NCBI RefSeq assembly: GCF_031846185.1
Contig: NZ_JAVRIF010000001.1
Location: 496,001-560,000, forward strand
DNA length: 64,000 nt
Direction: 5' to 3'
From: Thalassotalea_H castellviae
GTDB lineage: Bacteria > Pseudomonadota > Gammaproteobacteria > Enterobacterales > Alteromonadaceae
The position numbers and the translations under genes were made by a program. Under the pieces are notes generated by a model that made no database searches, was not told where the DNA came from, and saw only the letters and a program-made list of their open reading frames with translations. Each line of letters starts with the position of its first letter. The stretch's first letter is position 1. This document shows, one piece after another, positions 18,147-26,614 of the stretch.

Positions 18147-18947
18147 CTATGCTTTATTTCTTTTATCTAAATCTGCATCAATCACATTAAAATCAGATAA
18201 TTCATCGATACTTTGGCTTAATTGCGTTTCTATACCATCAATTTTATAAACGGTATGACATAAAGCCTCGCCTCTCTTTTCTAACTTTTCTGCACGATAC
18301 TCTATATCCCTCTCAATTTGCTCGCCAAAATTTTCCATTCGAGCTTCAAAAGCTTCCATATCACCACCAGCAAATAACATCTCTTGCCCTACAGCAATCA
18401 ATAAGCTTCCTAATGAATTTTGAATGGTATCTTCTACGGCCGCTTCAATACGTTGTTCCAACTCTTCATTAAAAAAGTCGTCAGCAAAATCACCATGTTC
18501 ATCGATATAAAACTCATTTTCACTAGCAAAGCGTCGATCTACTTCATCTCGGATCCCATATAAATGCTCGGTAAGATCTTCACCAACGTCATTATTTTCT
18601 CCTAATAACTCGTTAAAGGCTAAATTTACCCCTTCTACAGCTATTTCAATGGCATCAAAAGCAAGTTCTTTCGCTTCTGGCAATACAGAGCGAATACTCG
18701 TTGAGTATTCTAAAACTAACGATTGCTGATAATCATTCAATTCAACTTCTTTGCCATTTACAATTAAAATTTCATTATTAATGATTTTATAGAGCGCTTG
18801 ATCATTTTTAGTAAACTCAATAAAGTTTTTATTAATTTTTACCCCTGCATTCAATTCAATATTACATGAGTCTGAAGAGAAACTCGTATCATGAGCAAAC
18901 GCGGTAGTAGTTGATAATAAAACGGCTGTAGCAAGTAAAGATTTCAT
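18147..18947 (-). CDS. YggN-like periplasmic protein (DUF2884)
   Basis: A 266-residue protein with a signal peptide (residues 1-18, cleavage after AFA). The N-terminal CNIELNAGVKINKNFIEF and IINNEILIVNGKEVELNDYQ segments resemble E. coli YggN/DUF2884. The rest is acidic and helical. Cys28 and the Cys in GEALCHTVYKIDGIE could form a disulfide. The function of this family is not known. It is monocistronic with its own terminator. It is predicted to be periplasmic; the family call is from recalled pattern similarity. Confidence 0.75.
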   Translation of the reverse strand: MKSLLATAVLLSTTTAFAHDTSFSSDSCNIELNAGVKINKNFIEFTKNDQALYKIINNEILIVNGKEVELNDYQQSLVLEYSTSIRSVLPEAKELAFDAIEIAVEGVNLAFNELLGENNDVGEDLTEHLYGIRDEVDRRFASENEFYIDEHGDFADDFFNEELEQRIEAAVEDTIQNSLGSLLIAVGQEMLFAGGDMEAFEARMENFGEQIERDIEYRAEKLEKRGEALCHTVYKIDGIETQLSQSIDELSDFNVIDADLDKRNKA

Positions 18948-19174
18948 TGGAATACCCTTTATGTGATAACACTTTATGCTGTTTGTTTATATTCAAAACT
19001 AGTGCCAAAAGGTAACCCATTGATTTATTTGAAATATTAAAATATTTCTATTTGTTAATTGTGATAAGAAATAAAGAAGTGATGATAAAAACTAAAAAGT
19101 AGTGAATTAAACCATTCAATAAATGAAGTGGGCTTTCCTTAATTCAACAATATATATACTAAAATTGAGGCATT

Positions 19175-19205
19175 AAAAAAGGATAAGATTAAAATCTTAT
19201 CCTTT
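19175..19205 (-). terminator. Terminator of the cold-shock protein gene
   Basis: A 12-bp perfect stem, AAAGGATAAGAT / ATCTTATCCTTT, is followed on the minus strand by TTTTTAATG. It lies 35 nt after the csp stop. Confidence 0.9.
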
Positions 19206-19239
19206 CATTAATTTATATTTTCTTTAAAGAAAACTTAAA

Positions 19240-19449
19240 TTATAAAGCTACGATGTTTTCAGCTTGAGGACCTTTTTGGCCTTGAGTAACAGTAAACTGA
19301 ACTTTTTGACCTTCTGCTAAAGTTTTGAAACCGTCGCCAGAGATAGCGCTGAAGTGTGCAAACACGTCAGGACCAGATTCTTGCTCGATAAAACCAAAAC
19401 CTTTAGATTCGTTGAACCATTTAACTGTACCAGTAGTTGTCTCAGACAT
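19240..19449 (-). CDS. CspA-family cold-shock protein
   Basis: A 69-residue single cold-shock domain that binds single-stranded RNA and DNA and melts RNA secondary structure. RNP1 (KGFGFIEQ, near 16-23) and RNP2 (VFAHFSAI, near 29-36) are intact, and the start MSETTTGTVKWFNESKGFG is canonical. AGGAAAG lies upstream of the ATG. About 110-130 nt separate the ATG from the likely promoter region, which would give a long 5' leader like those of cold-inducible csp mRNAs. Cold induction is inferred, not shown. Confidence 0.95.
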   Translation of the reverse strand: MSETTTGTVKWFNESKGFGFIEQESGPDVFAHFSAISGDGFKTLAEGQKVQFTVTQGQKGPQAENIVAL

Positions 19450-19637
19450 AATACTTTCCTATTTAATTGAGTAATGTTTTGCCCTAAGGCGGTGTTGCAG
19501 GAAGTGTAACTATTACTTATCAAACGGGACGAGCTACTAATAACGCGATACGATGTATATAAAAATAGGTCTTACTTTCTAGCTGATTTGAATTCTAATG
19601 ATTTACAGCTAAGAGTCAAGCTATTTCGTTTTTATCG

Positions 19638-20168
19638 TCAATTGTTATTTTTAACTTTGATTTTATTATTCGTATCTCTACTTTGTTTAATTAGCTCATT
19701 GCTGATATCTAAATGTTCAGATTTCGCAAGACGATCATATAAAACCACATTGACAGTAGCAGCTAAATTCATACAACCTTTGGTTGGTATATAGACAACA
19801 TGATCAGCTTCATCAACAAGCTTTTGGCTGATACTGCCATCTTCCGGACCTAAGATATAAAGGGCATTTCTCGGGTGTTCAAACAAAGGTAAAGGTGTTG
19901 CTCCTTCAACCAGTTCAACACAAACCACCTCAACATTTTCATCTTTATTCGATATGAGCGACTCTACTGGTGTTAACGGGATTTGTTGTGAAATATTTTT
20001 GGTATCGGTAGAAAATTTCGCCGCTTGTTGATATCGCTGGCCAGTATATATCACCTCATTAACCCCATAGCAACCAGCTGCTCTCATTACAGCACCTACA
20101 TTACTCGGACTTTTGGGGTTTGTTAAACCGACCATTACTGTAGAATTTTGCACGTCATTTTTCATCAT
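19638..20168 (-). CDS. TrmH/SpoU-family RNA methyltransferase
   Basis: A 176-residue SPOUT-fold enzyme. Motif 1 is NPKSPSNVGAVMRAAGCYG (near 17-35), motif 2 YILGPEDGSIS (near 108-118) and motif 3 CMNLAATVNVVLYDRL (near 131-146). These build the SAM-binding trefoil knot used for 2'-O-ribose methylation of tRNA or rRNA. The last 30 residues are a Lys/Asn-rich tail. It is shorter than TrmH and TrmB-type rRNA enzymes, and the target nucleotide cannot be told from sequence. The start has two adjacent ATGs (20168 and 20165). It is convergent with nothing and lies upstream of csp on the same strand with a 188-nt gap. Confidence 0.88.
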   Translation of the reverse strand: MMKNDVQNSTVMVGLTNPKSPSNVGAVMRAAGCYGVNEVIYTGQRYQQAAKFSTDTKNISQQIPLTPVESLISNKDENVEVVCVELVEGATPLPLFEHPRNALYILGPEDGSISQKLVDEADHVVYIPTKGCMNLAATVNVVLYDRLAKSEHLDISNELIKQSRDTNNKIKVKNNN

Positions 20169-20285
20169 TATTCATCGGTAGTAGTAATCATTTAGCTTAA
20201 AAGAAATGATTTTATTGCTTTTAAAGATAAGTGCCAAGTGATAGATCTAGATATTAAAAATAACATCACTATAAAAAGGACTATT

Positions 20286-21050
20286 ATGAAAACTAGGCTG
20301 ATCCCGCTACTCACTATAACGATATTGTTTGGAGCAAATGCTTCTGCAAAGGTGACCTCTCTGCAACAAAACATCACTGACGTCATAAAAATGTCTCATA
20401 GAACCGACGCTGATAAGCTAAGAGATAATAATCGTTCACCCGTTCAAGCATTATCATTTTTTGGTTTTAAACAGAATATGAAAGTGATTGAATTTGCACC
20501 TGGTAATGGCTGGTATACCAAAATATTAGCCCCTTTATTGGCTGAAAAAGGAGAACTTCATCTTGCATATAATACACAATGGTTGACTGACTTAGACCCG
20601 ATACTCTCTCAGAAGGGCTTTGAATCTACGATAAAATTACCTATAGAACTTTCTTGGAACAACCAAGAATTTAGATATGATTTAGGCAAATTATCATTTG
20701 GCATGAATGACGCAGACATGATTTTAAACATTCGTGAATATCATAACTTTAATTTAGCTGATAAAACTAAATTAAATAATGAAGCGTTCAATGCGTTAAA
20801 ACCAGGCGGACTATATGTCATTGTTGATCATACCCGACGTCACATGGCAGTTGAAACCAGAGAGCTTGCTAGAAGAGAAGATCCTGTAAAAGTGATTTTA
20901 GAAGTGCAATCTGCTGGCTTTATTTTAGAGAAGTCTTCAGACATGTTTTATCGACCTGACGATGAACTACGTTATGAAGTAGGTAGAAAAACAGTAACAG
21001 GTAATACGGATCGATTTACTTTAGTGTTTCGAAAACCAGTCGCTAAATAA
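20286..21050 (+). CDS. Secreted class I SAM-dependent methyltransferase-like protein
   Basis: A 254-residue protein starting at ATG 20286, which has AAGGA at 20276-20280. A longer frame from 20238 would add 16 residues in front of an obvious signal peptide (MKTRLIPLLTITILFGANASA). The SAM-binding motif I is VIEFAPGNGWYTKILAPLL. LKPGGLYVIVDH is the post-motif strand, and the C-terminal part has the usual LVFRKP. This is the COG4798 type of predicted periplasmic methyltransferases common in Alteromonadales. The substrate is unknown. Its neighbour downstream on the same strand is signal peptidase I, 206 nt away. Confidence 0.8.
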   Translation: MKTRLIPLLTITILFGANASAKVTSLQQNITDVIKMSHRTDADKLRDNNRSPVQALSFFGFKQNMKVIEFAPGNGWYTKILAPLLAEKGELHLAYNTQWLTDLDPILSQKGFESTIKLPIELSWNNQEFRYDLGKLSFGMNDADMILNIREYHNFNLADKTKLNNEAFNALKPGGLYVIVDHTRRHMAVETRELARREDPVKVILEVQSAGFILEKSSDMFYRPDDELRYEVGRKTVTGNTDRFTLVFRKPVAK

Positions 21051-21256
21051 TGACCTTAACTTAAGTTTCCTTGACGTTGTAACTTATGATTTCTGGGAAA
21101 CTTGGTTGATGACCTAAACGCTTTTACTTCTTCAGCATCTAATAGGTAGTCATAATTTGTTACATAAACCCTGAAGTATAATAAAAATGCGTAGGAACTA
21201 AACCTAAGCTGAATCATCCTATTTTAAAACGTTTCTAATAGAGTTGAGCAAAATTT

Positions 21257-21907
21257 ATGAAAAATATGGTTAGTAAAATATGGATTGAAAACAAATCGTT
21301 AATCGTTTTTATTACTTTAATGTTAATTTTTAGAAGTGCCGTAGCCGATTGGAATGATGTACCTACTGGCTCAATGAAACCAACAATTGTTGAAGGTGAC
21401 AGGATTCTAATTAATAAACTTGCTTATGATATTAATATACCTTTTACCCAACAATCATTAATAAAATTAGCTGATCCACAAGTAAATGACATTATTATCT
21501 TTGAGTCTAAAGCAGCAAATAAACGATTGGTTAAAAGAGTTATTGGTGTTCCTGGCGACATTGTTGCCATGTCAAACAATAAACTAACCATTAATCATCA
21601 AAAAATCGCCTATACAGGCAAGCAAATCAATAGCGATAAAGTCATTCTTGATGAAGAGATCAACCAAAACCCTCACCGCATTCAAATTACCAACAATCCT
21701 TCGCCTTTAAGAAGTTTTAACTCTGTAAAAGTACCAAAAGACCACTATTTAGTATTAGGTGACAACCGAAATAACAGTGCTGACTCACGAGTGATTGGTT
21801 TTGTTCCACGTAGTGAAATCATCGGCCGTTCATCAAAAGTTGTGTTATCGCTAGATTACAACAATTATTTCCTACCAAGAAAAGCAAGGTTCTTGCTTGA
21901 TATATAA
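21257..21907 (+). CDS. lepB: Signal peptidase I (short, single-anchor type)
   Basis: An inner-membrane protease that cleaves Sec and Tat signal peptides. The 216 residues contain one N-terminal anchor (about 14-30), the catalytic Ser39 in PTGSMKPT and the catalytic Lys93 in LVKRVIGVPGD. GDNRNNSADSR is the conserved box E. It lacks the second transmembrane segment and the large insert of E. coli LepB, so it may be a second, specialised leader peptidase; the main lepB would then be near lepA elsewhere. It lies between a secreted methyltransferase and a secreted cyclophilin on the same strand, with gaps of 206 and 118 nt. Confidence 0.9.
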   Translation: MKNMVSKIWIENKSLIVFITLMLIFRSAVADWNDVPTGSMKPTIVEGDRILINKLAYDINIPFTQQSLIKLADPQVNDIIIFESKAANKRLVKRVIGVPGDIVAMSNNKLTINHQKIAYTGKQINSDKVILDEEINQNPHRIQITNNPSPLRSFNSVKVPKDHYLVLGDNRNNSADSRVIGFVPRSEIIGRSSKVVLSLDYNNYFLPRKARFLLDI

Positions 21908-22025
21908 AAAAGGTCACTAGCGTTTAATGAATAAGTCTTCGACAAGTAGCAAACAAAAATTACTTGTCGTTTAGCTCCTAACTTACTATTATCTTCGCCT
22001 CGATTTTATACAAACATCCAATTTT

Positions 22026-22826
22026 ATGATTAACAACATTTTTAAAAAATTACTTATTCCAGTGTTATCTACACTAGGATTTTTGAGCGTTTCTGCTCAT
22101 GCAACTATCGTAGAATTTCAAACTTCACACGGTAATTTTAAAGTGAATCTACATGATGAAACGACACCAAAAACTGTCGAAAACTTTCTAAACTATGTCA
22201 ATGATGGTAGTTATAACGACACTATCATTCATAGAACGGTTGATGATTTTATAATTCAAGGTGGTGGGGCAAAATTTGAAGGAACATTACCTCCTGTTTG
22301 GATTGACGTTGAAGACGCGATTATTAATGAGCCGATTTATTCAAATGTCAAAGCCACCATTGCGATGGCGAAACAAGGTGGCGTTGTTAATAGTGCAACG
22401 AGTCAATGGTTTATCAACTTAGAAAATAATAGTACATCTGGCGCACAATTAGATACTCAAAATGGTGGTTTCAGTGTTTTTGGTGAAGTGATTGAAGACG
22501 GTATGGATGTGGTTAATTTAATTGCAGCTGTTGAAAGATGTAATACCGGTTATTCTGGTTTTCAGGAATTACCTATGCCTGATTATGCTGAGCAATGTTC
22601 AGACACAAGTGCAGTACCGAGTACAGAGAACTTTGTGACAATTTATCAAGTCGTAATTTTTGATGCTACGGTAAGTACCGATAGCGGATTAAGCTCGATT
22701 AAGAATACAAGTATTGATAGTGATACAGACTCGCCTAATGAAAATACCAGTAGTGGCGGCGGCTCATTGATATGGTACGCCATCGTGTTTCTTGGCTTAA
22801 TAACTAGTTTTCGCTTGAAAAAATAA
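22026..22826 (+). CDS. Secreted cyclophilin-type peptidyl-prolyl isomerase with GlyGly-CTERM-like tail
   Basis: A 266-residue protein with a signal peptide (cleavage near SAHA, residue 27) and a cyclophilin domain from about 28 to 205. Diagnostic pieces are IVEFQTSHGNFKVNL, TPKTVENFLNYV, IHRTVDDFIIQGGG and the NSATSQWFINL active-site region. After a Ser/Asp-rich linker the tail has SGGGS (243-247), a hydrophobic stretch (LIWYAIVFLGLIT) and RLKK. This is the layout of GlyGly-CTERM signals cleaved by rhombosortase. It probably helps fold secreted proteins at the membrane or surface. A plain C-terminal membrane anchor is the alternative reading. Confidence 0.85.
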   Translation: MINNIFKKLLIPVLSTLGFLSVSAHATIVEFQTSHGNFKVNLHDETTPKTVENFLNYVNDGSYNDTIIHRTVDDFIIQGGGAKFEGTLPPVWIDVEDAIINEPIYSNVKATIAMAKQGGVVNSATSQWFINLENNSTSGAQLDTQNGGFSVFGEVIEDGMDVVNLIAAVERCNTGYSGFQELPMPDYAEQCSDTSAVPSTENFVTIYQVVIFDATVSTDSGLSSIKNTSIDSDTDSPNENTSSGGGSLIWYAIVFLGLITSFRLKK

Positions 22827-22920
22827 TCATTAAATGAGTCAGTGCTTTACGAGTGCTTACTCACCTCTTCCCTAAAAGCCTTTATCATCTACCCGAACGA
22901 TATAATGTAGAAAGGTTAAA

Positions 22921-23340
22921 TCAAAAATTAACCTTAGTACGAAGCGACTTCGTTTGACTTCGTCTCGTTTTATTATCAAGCCGCTTTCGTGTAGAAGACT
23001 TCGTTGGCTTAGTCGCTTTTCTCGTTTTTTGTACAACCGCGACGCTTTTAATTAACAAAACTAAACGTGCAATTGCATCTGCTTTATTTTTTTCTTGAGT
23101 ACGAAATTGCTGTGCTTTAAGAACAATTTCTCCTTGATTATTTATACGTTGATCTTTCATCGCTAAGAGTCGCTCTTTATAAAAGTCAGGCAGCGATGAT
23201 TGTTGAATATTAAAACGAAGATGAATTGCCGAAGACACTTTGTTAACATTTTGCCCCCCGGCTCCTTGTGCACGAATAGCGGTTAATTCTATCTCGTCAA
23301 TGGCTAGCTCAACATTATTTGATATGGATAATTCAGACAT
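22921..23340 (-). CDS. arfB: Peptidyl-tRNA hydrolase / ribosome rescue factor ArfB
   Basis: A 139-residue release-factor-like protein that rescues stalled ribosomes. The catalytic GGQ is at residues 28-30 in RAQGAGGQNVNKVSSAIHL. The C-terminal 35 residues are extremely basic (KTRKATKPTKSSTRKRL...), which in ArfB forms the helix that enters the empty mRNA channel. The length matches E. coli YaeJ. It follows hpf by 70 nt on the same strand, so the two ribosome-maintenance genes may be cotranscribed. Confidence 0.93.
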   Translation of the reverse strand: MSELSISNNVELAIDEIELTAIRAQGAGGQNVNKVSSAIHLRFNIQQSSLPDFYKERLLAMKDQRINNQGEIVLKAQQFRTQEKNKADAIARLVLLIKSVAVVQKTRKATKPTKSSTRKRLDNKTRRSQTKSLRTKVNF

Positions 23341-23410
23341 TGCTAAAAATTCTCAGTTTGATCAAAAACAGGAACCTAAGTCCCTGTTTTCTTTGAATGG
23401 AAAAATGACC

Positions 23411-23767
23411 TTAACCAAGGTTTAATGCTTGTACTTTCTCATGGGCAATATCTGGACTTGTGGCAATAGGTTTAGCATGTAAGTTTGCTTTTAATTGTCC
23501 TTTTCTATGTTTTAAAGCGGCATCTAATTTTTTAGCTGCACTCGCAATAGCAGGATACATAACTGTATCATCACTTGAAACGGAGACTGTTGCTCCTTCA
23601 TAGTTCGTGCTTAGCTCAACATGGTGTTTACCATGTTCTAAAGAAACAATAACTTCTAATGCAATAAGTGTTGGGAAATGTGTGGCGATTTTTGAAAACT
23701 TTTCTTCAATATGTTCTCTGATAGAGTCTGAAACTTCTACATGGTGACCAGAAAGATTTATTTTCAT
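23411..23767 (-). CDS. hpf: Ribosome hibernation promoting factor / RaiA-type protein (short form)
   Basis: A 118-residue protein of the sigma-54 modulation/S30EA family. MKINLSGHHVEVSDSIREHIEEKF is the conserved first strand and helix, and DDTVMYPAIASAAKKLDAALKHRKGQL the second. It binds the 30S decoding region in stationary phase and inactivates or protects ribosomes. It lacks the long C-terminal dimerisation domain. The length is between E. coli HPF (95) and YfiA (113), so the short-HPF versus RaiA choice is open. It is upstream of arfB. Confidence 0.9.
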   Translation of the reverse strand: MKINLSGHHVEVSDSIREHIEEKFSKIATHFPTLIALEVIVSLEHGKHHVELSTNYEGATVSVSSDDTVMYPAIASAAKKLDAALKHRKGQLKANLHAKPIATSPDIAHEKVQALNLG

Positions 23768-24055
23768 AGCTTTTCCTTTTTGTTGTTGCTCATACTAAGA
23801 TTCGGGTGAAAAGCTGAAAAACGCAAGTATAAACCGTGAAAAAGTTGATAAATGTCATCAAGCGGTTATTTTTACAACAAAAATATATTAAATTTTCCAC
23901 AACGCTTTCGTTTACTTCCCCAGAACATGACAAGTCGCCCGTTAAAATGAGCGCCATAAAAAATATCTACATGAAATAGAAATCCAAGAAACTGGCTAAA
24001 CATACTCATTAAAAATATTTCTAGGGAAAAGCTTATAAGTTATTAATGAAAAATT

Positions 24056-24565
24056 TTAAATTGCTCTTTCAAATAAATTTACTTTTTGCGAAATTTGCTC
24101 AAGTGAAATTTGTTTTTTCAATGTAAAGCCAAGTTTTGTTAATAATACGGAAGACGCATGATTATCTGGATTACAAATAGCCTGAAGTGTATTTAATTTA
24201 AGCGCTTTGCTGGCATAGTTCAATACCGCTTTGGCAGATTCAAAACCATAGCCTTTTTGACAATATTTATTTAAAAATGCAAAGCCGATTTCAGGGTGTG
24301 CAATACCTTGCCTTTTTATTAAACCCGAAAGACCAATAACCTCGCCGCTATTTTTAAGCTCGCAACAATATAAACTAAAGCCAAGCGAATTCTGCATAGC
24401 TAAAGGGCCGTTTGAAATATATTCCCAAGCATCGGTTAAACTGCGAACATTTTTATCACCAATATTTTTAATAAATGAAGGTTCGTTTAATAACGTCAAA
24501 ATCATCTGTTGATCATTTTTGGTAAGTAACCTCAATATTAATCTTTCTGTTTCAAGTATTATCAT
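24056..24565 (-). CDS. GNAT-family N-acetyltransferase (RimJ/RimL-like)
   Basis: A 169-residue acetyltransferase. MIILETERLILRLLTKND is the usual N-terminus of this GNAT subgroup, which is why I start at ATG 24565; a TTG start at 24625 would add 20 residues of no family resemblance. The acetyl-CoA loop region is EIGFAFLNKYCQKGYGFESAKAVLNYA, followed by LQAICNPDNHASSVLLTKLGF, characteristic of RimJ/RimL-type enzymes. The substrate, a protein N-terminus or small molecule, is unknown. It stands alone, with 288 nt of gene-free sequence on the downstream side. Confidence 0.85.
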   Translation of the reverse strand: MIILETERLILRLLTKNDQQMILTLLNEPSFIKNIGDKNVRSLTDAWEYISNGPLAMQNSLGFSLYCCELKNSGEVIGLSGLIKRQGIAHPEIGFAFLNKYCQKGYGFESAKAVLNYASKALKLNTLQAICNPDNHASSVLLTKLGFTLKKQISLEQISQKVNLFERAI

Positions 24566-24880
24566 TTGACTTCGCGCGGTAGAGTTGAAATTTGAACGTT
24601 TAAAAGTAGTGAAAAGCTTACCCAAAAGTTATAAATATCCCAAGTGAATTCTACTCAACAAAAGTTAACAGCCAATCGCGTCACTTGAAATTTCAGCACA
24701 AAATAAAAAACCAAATTTTAGCCTTTTTGACCACTTCATTATTTATCCAACTTATTCAAGAGAAACAGAAAAACACACGAAAAACACACGAAAAACACGT
24801 AACCACATGATATTCATACAATTTAAAATATTGGCACTATGACTGCAATGCACCACTTAAGCATTCACAGGAGAAGCACT
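24566..24880. other. Gene-free interval with short tandem repeats
   Basis: These 315 nt lie between two divergent genes. They hold the promoter regions of both and a short A/C-rich tandem repeat at 24768-24799 (listed separately). I see no coding frame that I can support. Confidence 0.5.
24768..24799. repeat. 11-bp direct tandem repeat (about 2.9 copies)
   Basis: The unit GAAAAACACAC occurs twice in direct succession (24768-24778 and 24779-24789), followed by a partial copy, GAAAAACACG. It lies about 80 nt upstream of the DUF3718-type gene start. Confidence 0.85.
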
Positions 24881-25210
24881 ATGAAAACAGTTACTAAAAT
24901 TTTAACCACTTTAACCATTTCTTTATCTTTGGCTGGTCTTGCAAACGCATCAACCCTTGTTGCAGCAGACAGTAATATTTCAACTGAATTATGTATGAAG
25001 GCGGCATCGGGCAGTCGAGTTGCTCTGAACAAAGCAATTAAAGAGTCGAGATTAAGCAACGCATACGTTGTTTATAACATCAAATGTAACGAACAAAATA
25101 TTACTGACTTTGTTAGCAAATATGGCAAGTCACCTGAAAAAATGAATGCCTTACTTAACCGCGGACGCATTAAAGGGCATGTCAGTATTAACGATATCGC
25201 CGCTTTATAA
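24881..25210 (+). CDS. Small secreted protein, DUF3718-type
   Basis: A 109-residue protein starting at ATG 24881, where AGGAGA lies 8 nt upstream. A longer frame from 24839 places 14 unlikely residues before the signal peptide. Signal peptide: KTVTKILTTLTISLSLAGLANA. The mature part contains two Cys (ELCMKAASGSR and IKCNEQN) that may pair, and the segment SGSRVALNKAIKESRLSNAYV typical of the DUF3718 family of Alteromonadales. The function is unknown; the family call is by recall. The gene is followed by a strong terminator. Confidence 0.75.
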   Translation: MKTVTKILTTLTISLSLAGLANASTLVAADSNISTELCMKAASGSRVALNKAIKESRLSNAYVVYNIKCNEQNITDFVSKYGKSPEKMNALLNRGRIKGHVSINDIAAL

Positions 25211-25242
25211 TTTATCCACTTTTATAATAATCTGTCATGACA

Positions 25243-25292
25243 ATGCCGATTAAATAAGTTTTCTCCCACCCCTTATTTAATCAGCATTTATT
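25243..25292 (+). terminator. Terminator after the DUF3718-type gene
   Basis: An 11-bp stem GATTAAATAAG / CTTATTTAATC, extended by TGC/GCA, has a pyrimidine-rich loop and is followed by TTTATTATT. The T-run is imperfect. Confidence 0.65.
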
Positions 25293-25398
25293 ATTGGTAA
25301 AACTTAGCTTTGCTATTCCCCTTAAAAACCCTTTTACGATATAATCTTTTCGAAATATTTAATCCTTATGCTATTAGGCATTTATATAGAGAACGTTG

Positions 25399-26508
25399 AT
25401 GTTTGATGATATTCGACCTTATCGAGATGATGAGGTAAACCACGTACTTCATAAATTAATAAATGAAAAAGAACTGCAAGAATCTATTGCACAATTTTCA
25501 CTGCCTTTTTTGAAAAAGTATCTTCCTGCGGTCGCTAATTTTATAGTGAAGTTAAGCTTAACAAGTCGTGTAAAAAACATTCATTGCATTAACGATATTC
25601 AAGCCGAAGTTGCTAAATATCTCGATAAAATCATTAAAACTAGCACCAGTGGTTTTACTTACAGCGGATTAGAAAACTTCGACCATACTAAACCTTGTCT
25701 GTTTATCAGTAATCACCGAGATATTGTTTTAGATGCCGCCCTAGTCAATTATGCGCTTCATAAAAATAATATTGATACCGTAGAAGCGGCTGTAGGTGAT
25801 AATTTATTACACAAAGAATGGGTCGCCGATTTAATGCGAATTAACAAAAGTTTTATTGTTAAACGCAGCGAAAAAACTAAACGAGCAATGCTCACAGCTT
25901 CGAAACATTTATCGAGTTATATTCATCACAGCTTAACCGAGAAAAAACAAAACATTTGGATCGCACAAAAAGAAGGTCGTGCCAAAGATGGCATAGACAA
26001 AACTAATGCGGCGTTGATCTCAATGTTACTGTTAAATAAAAATAAAGAAACAAGTATTGCTGACTACCTTTGTGAGTTAAACATTATTCCTGTGTCAATT
26101 TCTTATGAATTTGATCCCTGTGATCACGACAAGGCTAAAGAACTTGCTCAAAGGCAAGCAACAGGTAGTTATCAAAAACATGAAAACGAAGATTTAAAAA
26201 GCATTACTCAAGGAATTTTAGGGCAAAAAGGAAAAGTACACGTTAGTTTTTGTCAGCCAATACAAGGCGAATTCGAAGACAGTAAGGCGATCGCACTCGC
26301 CATAGACAATCAAATAATCCAACATTATAAACTCTACAAAAGTAATTTAAGTGCATACGAACAACTAAATAATTCAAATAATATGACCAATTTAAATGAT
26401 GCACTCAGCGAAAGAGTTCAACAATTAACACAAGAGCAGAAACATTGGTTACTAACGATGTATGCTAACCCTGTTTTTTCCAAAAAGTCACTAGAACAAG
26501 TGCTATAA
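25399..26508 (+). CDS. 1-acyl-sn-glycerol-3-phosphate acyltransferase-like protein (PlsC family)
   Basis: A 369-residue cytoplasmic or membrane-associated acyltransferase. The catalytic box NHRDIVLD (about 111-118) is the NHx4D motif, and EGRAKDG (about 200) the substrate-binding motif of PlsC-type enzymes. Between them lies FIVKRSEKTKRAML. There is no clear transmembrane segment, and the N- and C-terminal extensions make it longer than PlsC (245). This suggests a family specific to marine gammaproteobacteria, related to the glycerol acyltransferases. ATG 25399 is preceded by AGAGAA; a TTG codon directly before it could also serve. A strong terminator follows. Confidence 0.82.
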   Translation: MFDDIRPYRDDEVNHVLHKLINEKELQESIAQFSLPFLKKYLPAVANFIVKLSLTSRVKNIHCINDIQAEVAKYLDKIIKTSTSGFTYSGLENFDHTKPCLFISNHRDIVLDAALVNYALHKNNIDTVEAAVGDNLLHKEWVADLMRINKSFIVKRSEKTKRAMLTASKHLSSYIHHSLTEKKQNIWIAQKEGRAKDGIDKTNAALISMLLLNKNKETSIADYLCELNIIPVSISYEFDPCDHDKAKELAQRQATGSYQKHENEDLKSITQGILGQKGKVHVSFCQPIQGEFEDSKAIALAIDNQIIQHYKLYKSNLSAYEQLNNSNNMTNLNDALSERVQQLTQEQKHWLLTMYANPVFSKKSLEQVL

Positions 26509-26560
26509 CAACTAGTTATTCAGGTAAGCTATTTAAGTTTATGCTCTTAATAATACTCAA

Positions 26561-26586
26561 AAAAAACCGCCAAATGGCGGTTTTTA
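26561..26586. terminator. Bidirectional terminator between acyltransferase and M18 aminopeptidase
   Basis: The stem AACCGCC / GGCGGTT has an AAAT loop and is flanked by A8 and T5. It sits 55 nt after one stop and 30 nt from the other, serving both converging genes. Confidence 0.93.
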
Positions 26587-26614
26587 TTTCAGTACATTTT
26601 ATTCAAGATTGAAA

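Noticed and set aside
21063..21103. Inverted repeat AAGTTTCC/GGAAACTT after the methyltransferase gene
   Set aside because: The loop of 25 nt and lack of a T-run make it a poor terminator.
22842..22864. GAGT...ACTC pairing and GTGCTT direct repeats between the cyclophilin and arfB
   Set aside because: Pairing is limited to a few bases, with no run of T; it is not a convincing terminator.
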